Positions 1 through 7,400 of a DNA stretch of 54,971 nt are shown here, in pieces. The position numbers and the translations under genes were made by a program. Each line of letters begins with the position of its first letter. Positions within the stretch are counted from its first letter, which is position 1. The stretch lies in the NCBI GenBank assembly GCA_002722735.1, contig PBMR01000002.1, forward strand, positions 1-54,971, written 5' to 3'. The notes under the pieces are model-generated. The model had not been told where the DNA came from. It was given only the letters and a program-made list of their open reading frames with translations, and did no database searches. Source of the stretch: Methanobacteriota archaeon (GTDB lineage: Archaea > Thermoplasmatota > Poseidoniia > Poseidoniales > Thalassarchaeaceae).

Positions 1-133
1 CCTGACCCTGACCCTGACCCTGACCCTGACCCTGACCCTGTCCTTGGCCCTGTCCTTGGCCCTGTCCTTGGCCCTGTCCTTGGCCCTGTCCTTGGCCCTG
101 ACCCTGTCCTTGGCCCTGACCCTGTCCTTGGCC
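1..133. repeat. Short tandem repeat encoding the Gly-Gln tail
   Basis: A 6-bp unit (CCTGAC on the plus strand) is repeated in tandem at the edge and passes into a 12-bp unit (CCTGTCCTTGGC), with some mixing of the two. On the minus strand this reads as alternating Gly and Gln codons in frame with the secreted protein. The codons vary (GGT/GGC/GGA, CAG/CAA), so the DNA repeat has diverged while the dipeptide is kept. The array continues beyond the window, so its length is unknown. Confidence 0.9.
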
Positions 134-658
134 TTCGCCTTCGCCGTCCTCACCTTCGCCACCGCCTTCGGTGCCTCCTTCGCCTGTGCCGTCTCCGTTG
201 CCCTCGTAGTCCGGGTCGTAGGCATCAGGGATGCCATCGCCGTCGGAGTCCGAGGCGGCCCCATCATTGGGGTCGTTGGGATACGGGTCGTCCCCGTCGT
301 CGGTGCCGTCTCCATCGGTGTCAGCCGAGTTTGGGTTTGTCCCAGTCTCGTACTCCTCCGAATTGGTCAGGCCGTCCCCGTCGGGGTCGCCGCTGGCATC
401 GCTAGCCGAATTGGGATTGAGGCCGTAGTTGACCTCCCAGCCGTCTGGCATGCCGTCGTTGTCGGTGTCAGGGTTGTTCATATCAGTTCCAGCGTCTTGC
501 TCCTCGGCGTTGGTGAGACCGTCTCCGTCCCAATCGGCCCCGCCATCAGACGGGTCGAGGGGGTCGGAACCATCGGCGTTGACGCCGGTGGATCCCGCCA
601 TGAGCACGAGGAGAAGCGCTATCAGCACACTCGTATTCTTCGTTCTCTGCATTTTCAT
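1..658 (-). CDS. Secreted protein with DxDxDG calcium-binding repeats and Gly-Gln tail (partial)
   Basis: This gene runs off the left edge, so its C-terminus is missing and it has no stop in the window. I translated it by hand from the minus strand. It starts with ATG at 658 (a second in-frame ATG follows at 652), preceded by AGGAAGTGA. Residues 1-28 form a signal peptide (basic start, LIALLLVLMAG core). Then come at least five acidic loops of thrombospondin type 3/EF-hand type: DWDGDGLTNAEE, DTDNDGMPDGWE, DPDGDGLTNSEE, DTDGDGTDDGDD and DSDGDGIPDAYD. Such loops bind calcium in extracellular proteins. A Gly/Glu-rich linker follows, then an uninterrupted Gly-Gln run to the window edge. The protein is probably exported and calcium-stabilised, perhaps a surface or matrix protein. 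Its substrate or partner cannot be told. The call of a real gene is strong because signal peptide, loops and ribosome-binding site all agree. Confidence 0.85.
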   Translation of the reverse strand, partial: MKMQRTKNTSVLIALLLVLMAGSTGVNADGSDPLDPSDGGADWDGDGLTNAEEQDAGTDMNNPDTDNDGMPDGWEVNYGLNPNSASDASGDPDGDGLTNSEEYETGTNPNSADTDGDGTDDGDDPYPNDPNDGAASDSDGDGIPDAYDPDYEGNGDGTGEGGTEGGGEGEDGEGEGQGQGQGQGQGQGQGQGQGQGQGQGQGQGQGQGQGQGQGQGQGQ

Positions 659-688
659 TTTCACTTCCTAAATTTAGTTTTCAGTATA

Positions 689-709
689 GGGAACCCGCTG
701 TTCCCTCTG
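689..709. repeat. Copy 1 of a 21-bp imperfect direct repeat
   Basis: This 21-bp element begins GGGAACCC and ends CCCTCTG. It contains the inverted repeat GGGAAC-ccgct-GTTCCC. A second copy at 906-926 matches at 19 of 21 positions. It lies just upstream of the secreted-protein gene that starts at 658, so it could be a regulatory site. This role is inference. Confidence 0.5.
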
Positions 710-905
710 TCCGGGCGTGGCTCGCGCTGACCTTCGCGCGTATTCCTCGATTCGGGAGGTACAGATGGTTGCTGGAAGCGAGCCTGCGCAACGGTTCGTC
801 AACCGTCATAACGCTGCACTGAGCGTAATTCCAGTTGTTTTCGAACTCGTCCTTACTTGTCTTGGCTACCCCTCTTCTGTCCATCCAATCTCACGGGCTT
901 TCTCA

Positions 906-926
906 GGGAACCCACTGTCCCCTCTG
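906..926. repeat. Copy 2 of the 21-bp imperfect direct repeat
   Basis: This copy matches the element at 689-709 at 19 of 21 positions. One change (T to C) weakens the inverted repeat seen in copy 1. It lies beyond the 3' end (973) of the small zinc-ribbon membrane protein gene. The 217 bp between copy starts hold no gene that I can support. The whole gap 659-972 shows only these repeats and the likely promoter of the secreted-protein gene. Confidence 0.5.
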
Positions 927-972
927 ACCTCGGAGAGCAATAAGCCGTATTTCAAGCATTCCCGTGGGCGAT

Positions 973-1335
973 TCAAGGCGTCAAGCGGGACAGTTCGGCG
1001 TTGAATCTCGTGCTCCGCAGGAAGTGGATGACGGGAACGATTAGGGTGCCTAGGGCCAAGACGACGAAGAAGATGCCCGACCAAAGCTCGATTCCGCGGC
1101 CAAGGGCCAGAAACAGAAGCCAACCGATGAGGACCGAAAGCCATGGTAGGTGTCGGAGTGTGAACAGTCCGAAGCGCGCGTTGAGTATCTCGTCAGAGTA
1201 GTACTGGGGAACGTCCTCGGGATTGGCTAGGCCATGCTCGATACCACAGCGGACGCAGACGAGGTAGCGCGGTCCGTTGCCGCTGATGAATTGGCTCTTC
1301 GGGTAGTTCTGCTTGCACATCCTGCAGGCCGGCAT
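973..1335 (-). CDS. Small zinc-ribbon membrane protein, unknown function
   Basis: About 120 residues. The N-terminus carries two CxxC pairs (CRMC and CVRC), which look like a zinc ribbon. Two hydrophobic segments follow (LPWLSVLIGWLLFLALG and WSGIFFVVLALGTLIVPVI), so it is probably a two-pass membrane protein with the zinc ribbon in the cytoplasm. I chose ATG at 1335, which puts the zinc ribbon at the very start. An in-frame TTG at 1371 would add 12 residues, and neither start has a clear ribosome-binding site. It lies downstream of the giant propeller gene on the same strand, 86 bp beyond its stop. I do not recognise a named family. Confidence 0.7.
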   Translation of the reverse strand: MPACRMCKQNYPKSQFISGNGPRYLVCVRCGIEHGLANPEDVPQYYSDEILNARFGLFTLRHLPWLSVLIGWLLFLALGRGIELWSGIFFVVLALGTLIVPVIHFLRSTRFNAELSRLTP

Positions 1336-1421
1336 ACGCTTCGGTCCGACCACCTGTGACCGCTCCTTCAAGGCTACGGTCTGTAGGTTGCTAGGCGTGC
1401 TGGGCGGGGTTTCAGTTCATA

Positions 1422-4400
1422 TCAGTCATCGATGGCGTCATCGATGAACGATGTGTCAATCACCTCTTCCTCGGAATCATCCGCTTCCAACTCGTCGGCC
1501 ATCTCGTTGAGGTCGTCAAGATCGACCTCTTCCGACTCTGATTCCATCAGGTCCCCAATAACTACATCGGGAACTTGCAAGGATTGATCATCAGGGAACT
1601 CGGACTCTTCCGAGATTGGGGGCAGTGGAGATTCCGATGGACTCGTTTCGGTGATGTCGAGCATCGAGATAGGGGAGACGTAGTCCTCGTCCTCATCGAA
1701 GCCAGACGCCTCGCGCTCCAACTCCTCCTCCATCTCAACTTCAAGAGTCCCAAGCTCCCAAGGCTCGGGTGCCGACCTCTCCTTCGGCTTGATGATGAGC
1801 ACAGCACCAAGGAGTATCATCAGCGCTGAGATGAAGGCGATGAATATGTTCAGATCGCCTTCCATGAGCTGGTCGAACCAAGACACGCCGACAGAATCCG
1901 GATTCAAGCCGTCGCCCTCGAGAGAGTACTCGGCCAGTGGTTTGATCTGAATCGGCTCCACTCCGAGCCTGTGCACCTCTCCGTCTGATGCGACCACGGC
2001 GATCCAGTACGTGCTAGAGGGGCTAATCGGAGTGGGTCCGAGGGCGTCGAAGGTTGCATTCGAGGCTGTGACTCCAGAAGTGACCAGCATGGCCTCCCTG
2101 GTGTCCGAGAACTCGGTCGTGCTGGCGTAGACTGCAAAAGAGATGACCTGTGGATCATCGGGGGCGTCCCACAGGATCTCGATGTGCGAGCCAGAGGGGT
2201 CCCAATAGGCCATGAACTCGTAGATCCCAGGCAGATGGATTCCTGGATCGAGGGCAATCTCATCCACGGGGCTGATCATCGTGGTGGCGAGCTTGTCGAA
2301 CCAAGCGTTGCCGGAACTGTCCACAGCCACTACAGCGACCCATGTCGGGACGTCGGGGGCGATGCTGTCTCCGCCAGACAATTCTTCGAGCAAGACGGGG
2401 GTCTGGACGCTGCGATCGACTATCAAGGCAGGCTCGAGGTGTTCAGCGTTCTCGAACGGATTGCCGGCGACCGCGTAGATCCAGTACTCCCCTATGTCTG
2501 GGGCAGTGCTGTGAGCGAAGTCCACGATGACTCCGTCTCCGGAGTCAGGCGACCTATCTAGGAGAGACGGGGCGGGAATCCTGTCCGGAGGGGAGAGGTC
2601 CCCGCGGTTGTCTAGGGGGGTCACGAGGACCATGTTCTCACCCAAGTCAGTGAGTTGGACATTGCCGGCGATGTCATGGACGGTCACCGTGACGTATAGC
2701 GGCACAAGGGGGACTATCTCTTCGGAGACCAGGCCATCGGCCTCGGTGCCGTACAGCGCCCTGCTGATCGTAACCTCGAGCTGGGGGGAGTTTCCTATCT
2801 GCCTCTGGTCGATCGTGGTGAGTCCGCACTGCCCGGAATCCTCGCAAATCGACGAGATGAGGGTGAGGTCGTCAAGGGGGTAGTCCGAGGCCCATACCGT
2901 GTAATGGCTGAAATCGTCAGCTATCGATCGGTCCCACCTCACATCGATGGCAGTTCCGTCATCGGAGGGATGGTCCCAAGCAAGCAGCCCGGTTACTAGG
3001 TCGGGAGAGACCCACTCCAGCGAGTCGAGCTCGGAATACGGGGTCGTCTCCACCACGAGCACGTCATCGACGTTCTGGTTGCCCCAATCGTCGACGGCAA
3101 CGACCCCTATCCAGTAGACGATGCCGTTCTCAAGAGAGGAGTTGCCGATAGAGTCGATGATTAGCTCGTCGGTGGTGCAGTCAGGGACGAATGCAGCGAT
3201 GGGCCAGCCGTCGACCGTGGTCGGTGCGGTCCATCCGGAGGCCGGGAGCACGTAGATCACATGGTAGGTGCAGTCCTCCTCGTCGTTGGGGACCCAAGTT
3301 ACTAGGATTCGCCCTCCCTCGTCTTCAGGTGCGTCATTCGCCGTGGTGTCTGCGACAGGTGCTGGGGCGATGCCATCGTTCAGGCCTCCCGCAGCGACCA
3401 CCGGGCCCACGACGGTTGCGTTCACGGGATCGAACTGCCCTGCCTCATCGACGCAGACGATGGCAAACCAGTATGGCGTGTTGCTCTCCAATTCCAATAC
3501 CGTCGTGTTTCCTGCCGCGAAGGCGAAGTCCATTGGATCGGATAGAGCGAGGGCGTTGGTGATTTCCTGCTGTACGGCCCAAATCCTCGTCAGCGAGGGG
3601 TCGAGCTCCCTGCAGGCCGTCCACTGTGCTGAGAGGGTTCCAGGATTGCCGCCGGAAACGGGTTCGACTGTCAGCCACTCGGGTGGCGGGGGAACCTCGT
3701 CGGTTGGCGTGGCATTGCCAGGCCAAGCGATGGGGTCACCAAGGGATCCGTCGGGGTACTCTATGGTGATTGCAGCCCGATACTGGCGAGACTCAGAAAG
3801 TGGGACTTGGCTGCCGTTACTGTTCCCGGTAGTGAAAACCGCTGTGGTCTGAGACCAGTATGGTACTCGCTGGTAGTCAGGGAAGTCGTCCAAGGCGTCC
3901 TTGGTCGGAGACCACTCTGGGTCGTCGGTTGAATCCCACAAGTATACCCTGTAGGCTGTCCAAGCCGCGTCCTGGGCCGGCAGCCATGAAGCCTGCAGAA
4001 CACCCCCGCCATCGTTCGGCCTGTCAATGAGGTCGGTAATCATGGTCGGTGCCTCCAGCCTCTCCCAATCGTAGGTGAGTCGGACCTTGATGCGCCCGTC
4101 TAAGGGAGACTGCAACTGAAGGTGAATAATCGAGGACATGGATCCGGGTGGGGTGTTGAAGATAGCCGTCTGGAACGCATTCTCTATGCCTGAGTCATAG
4201 GATGCCAAGTCCCACGAACCACTGTAGTTCAGCAAGGTCGAGCGCGCCCATACCCACGCGCCACCCTGAGGTGCGGTTAGGGTCAGAGCACCCTGATAAA
4301 GCAGAATTTCCGAGGAGTTGGCTTGGTTCTCATGTAGTGGAATGAGCATTGGGGAGTCGGGGCTGGCTAGAATCGTGGCCATCCCCGGGTGAGTCGTTTC

Positions 4401-7400
4401 CGTGATGTCAACTGACTTGTCCACGAAGAGGGCAGTAAGGGGCTGAGCCCTCCTCTGGGACTCCCTTGGCATCTCATTGAGTGTCTCCATGGGCTGGTAA
4501 ACGTGTAGGCCATCGGTACCGAGGGCCGCTAGCCTGCCATCTCTGGCATCGCCACCTAAAGCCCCGGCTAGTTCTCCGACAGCAATGACTCCATGATCGC
4601 TGCCAACCTTGACCACGCTGATTTGGTTCGATGATATTGCCGCCAAGTGCGTTCCGTCTGTGGTAAGGTCAATGATGGGCCACGCCTGCAGCTCTAGCGC
4701 CCCCGCCCCCGACTCCATCATCATCGAAGTTCCGTTCCAGTGAACCAGTGGCTGCATAGAGGTCGCTATGTGGACCCCCCAGTCATCAGTTGCCACCGAG
4801 CGAACATCGTTGCTTGGAATCATATCGATATTGTAGGTTCCATTCACAGTGTCGGTGGCCAGATCCCAGGCCGCGACACCGGGGCGGGTCGCGCCTTGGC
4901 CGTTGTGCGAGATGAACAGAGCGGCGTCATGGTGCAGAGTCGTGGACGTGCCTGTTGATGTGTCGTTGACCTGCCTAGTCACTGCCTGTGCGAAGACGAC
5001 TCCCGCAACGGCATTGCCCACCAAGCCGTCCGCTCTGCCGATGGTCCCGACCAGTGAGAGGTTCTGGTCGAGCACGTTGAGTCCAGCTGGACCTCCGGTG
5101 AGAACCGTGCCGTTACCCATCAAGGACGATGGTGGGACGAAGAGGTGGTTGATGATTTGCGAAGGTAATCCATCTACGGTGGTGATGGGGTCGTCCCAGT
5201 CAGATCTTGAGGTGTTCCAAAGACCGATTCCACCATGAGTGGCTACTAAGATGTGATCATCATATTCGGCGAAGTCAGTGACTACGTTGCTCGGCAGACC
5301 TGCAATCAGGCTGCCGTGACCCCACGATCTACTATCGGGGTCGAAGGTCTGGTATCCGGCCGAACTCCCATCGAAGCCCATCAGTCCAACGTACATCTGA
5401 CCCCCATCCATCAGCAATCCGTCCATCTGGTTATGGAGCGATATAGACGTGGATTCGAAGATTCGCTGACTCAGGTTGACTGACCACAGACCCCCTCCAA
5501 GAGTCGATAGCCAGATCTCACCATCCCCAAGAAGAATCTCGTTTATCGACTCGAACTGGGCGTCGAAGCCGTACTGCCAGTTGACCGATCCGTTCTCCAG
5601 CAGTTCCCCTTGAAGGATTGTTGAGCCTAGGAAGGAATTAGGACTTGACCCTACAGTCACCCACACGTGGGTCTCGTTGGAGATCATCTCGTGGACTATT
5701 CCGGAGGGAAGCCCCACCAACGCATCAAATCCGCCATCGATCAGGCCCGTGGAGTCGAGTCGATCGACCCTGTTGATTCCCGAGGTGTCTCCAGATCTGC
5801 CGATCGCATAGGCCCTCGAGGTCTCCGAGGGGGCACGTACTATGGAGCAGGCATCCATTCCGGTTCCGAGAATCTGACCGTTTGAGGCAGCGTTTCCCGA
5901 GGTGATGACACGGGTGATTCCCCCTGAGCCGTCATAGTGCGCGACTAGGAGAACGTTGTCGTCGTGCAGCATGCCTCCCGGGAAGACCTTGTCTCCCGAG
6001 ACGCCTCTATCGGGAGTCAGAGTAGCGAGGAAGTTGTTGGAGTTGTAGTTGAAGCGGTCTAAGCCTTGGTCCTCTGTATCGAAACCGATGTAGAGGATGT
6101 CATTGGCTTCGTCGCAAGCAAGCGCCCTGGCATCCCTGTCGGCAATGTTCGAATTGTCTTCAATGAGAGGGGTTATCCACTCGTTAATTATGCCGTCTCC
6201 GTCGTTGTCTGCAAGGTCGAACCTAGCGACTCCGCCACCATCAACCCACCATTGCCAAGTGTCGAATCCGATGGCAATGTGGACGATGTCATTGCACAGG
6301 AGTATGTCTGCAGCGTACCCATTGGGAATCTCATCAGTGTTGACCTCCCACGTCGACCAATTGCTGTTGTTTCCTGAGAGTCTCATTACCACTCCGTCGG
6401 CTTGGTTGCCCGAACTGGCCCAAAGATCATCGTCAACTACGGCCATCGAGTAGAAGTCAAGCTCTGCTTCCTCGGGGAGGCCGTCCCCAGGAAGCCATGA
6501 TGATAGCCATGATTCATTGGAGGGGTTCCACCGGAGGATGCCGTTCATGCTCGCGAACAGGTACTCGCCGTCGTACTCGACCATTCCCCTGATTCTGCCA
6601 TCTACATCGTTCCATTGGTTCAAAAGCGTCATATTTCCGGCGGAGAATCTTCGGAGGATGTTATCGCCGTAGGCCACCCATAGCTCGCAGGTGTCATTGA
6701 GAGGGAAGCAGTCACCGAGGTACTGTGCGTTGACGCGACCGACTTCGCCAATGGTGTCCAGATTTGGGTTCCAAGAGCCAGAAGATGTATTCCACCTCAG
6801 AATCGTTCCATCGTCCCCACTGCCACCCCAGCTGGAGGTCTGGCGAACGCCAATCCACAGTTCGTCACCTATGTGCCCCACACCATGGATGATGCCGTTG
6901 TACCCCAGACGATTTCCTGCGTCGATGTTCGGGAGGCTGGAATTGTTGTTCAGATTGATCCTGTGAATTTGGTCCCTCGAATTCCAAGAACCAGCCCGCT
7001 GCGGGGAGTAGTACATGATTTGGCCTATTATGACAGTCTCCGCAGGTGGATAGTCCGGCAGTGTCGGTCCGTTCTGGTTCGAGCCCCGGTTCCACTGAAT
7101 CAGGACCGTCTCGTTGATCACGTCAATTAGAGTGAGTCCGGAATCGCCTCCGGCCCAGATGGTTCCCTCCTCGAGCCCTTCGATCAAGGTGGTGATGTCA
7201 TCATCGCTGATGATGCCCTGCGTACCATCCCAGGCAGGAAGCCATTCGCGAGAAGTGAGATTGTAGCGGGCGATGCCGATATTCTCGAGGCCCAAGTAGA
7301 CAATATCACCAAACTTCACGACTCTGGCCCTCTCGGTGTCATCACCGGCCGTCCAGACGTCGATCACGGTGCCGTTTGCCGTGTTGATTACGGCTGCGCC

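Noticed and set aside
44-730. Plus-strand frame of 228 residues beginning with alternating Leu/Ala
   Set aside because: It is the opposite-strand shadow of the Gly-Gln repeat and of the secreted calcium-binding protein, which has a signal peptide, five DxDxDG loops and a ribosome-binding site.
743-759. CCTC-GATTCGG-GAGG, similar to a tRNA T arm
   Set aside because: The loop lacks the TTCRANY pattern, and no acceptor, D or anticodon arm can be paired around it.
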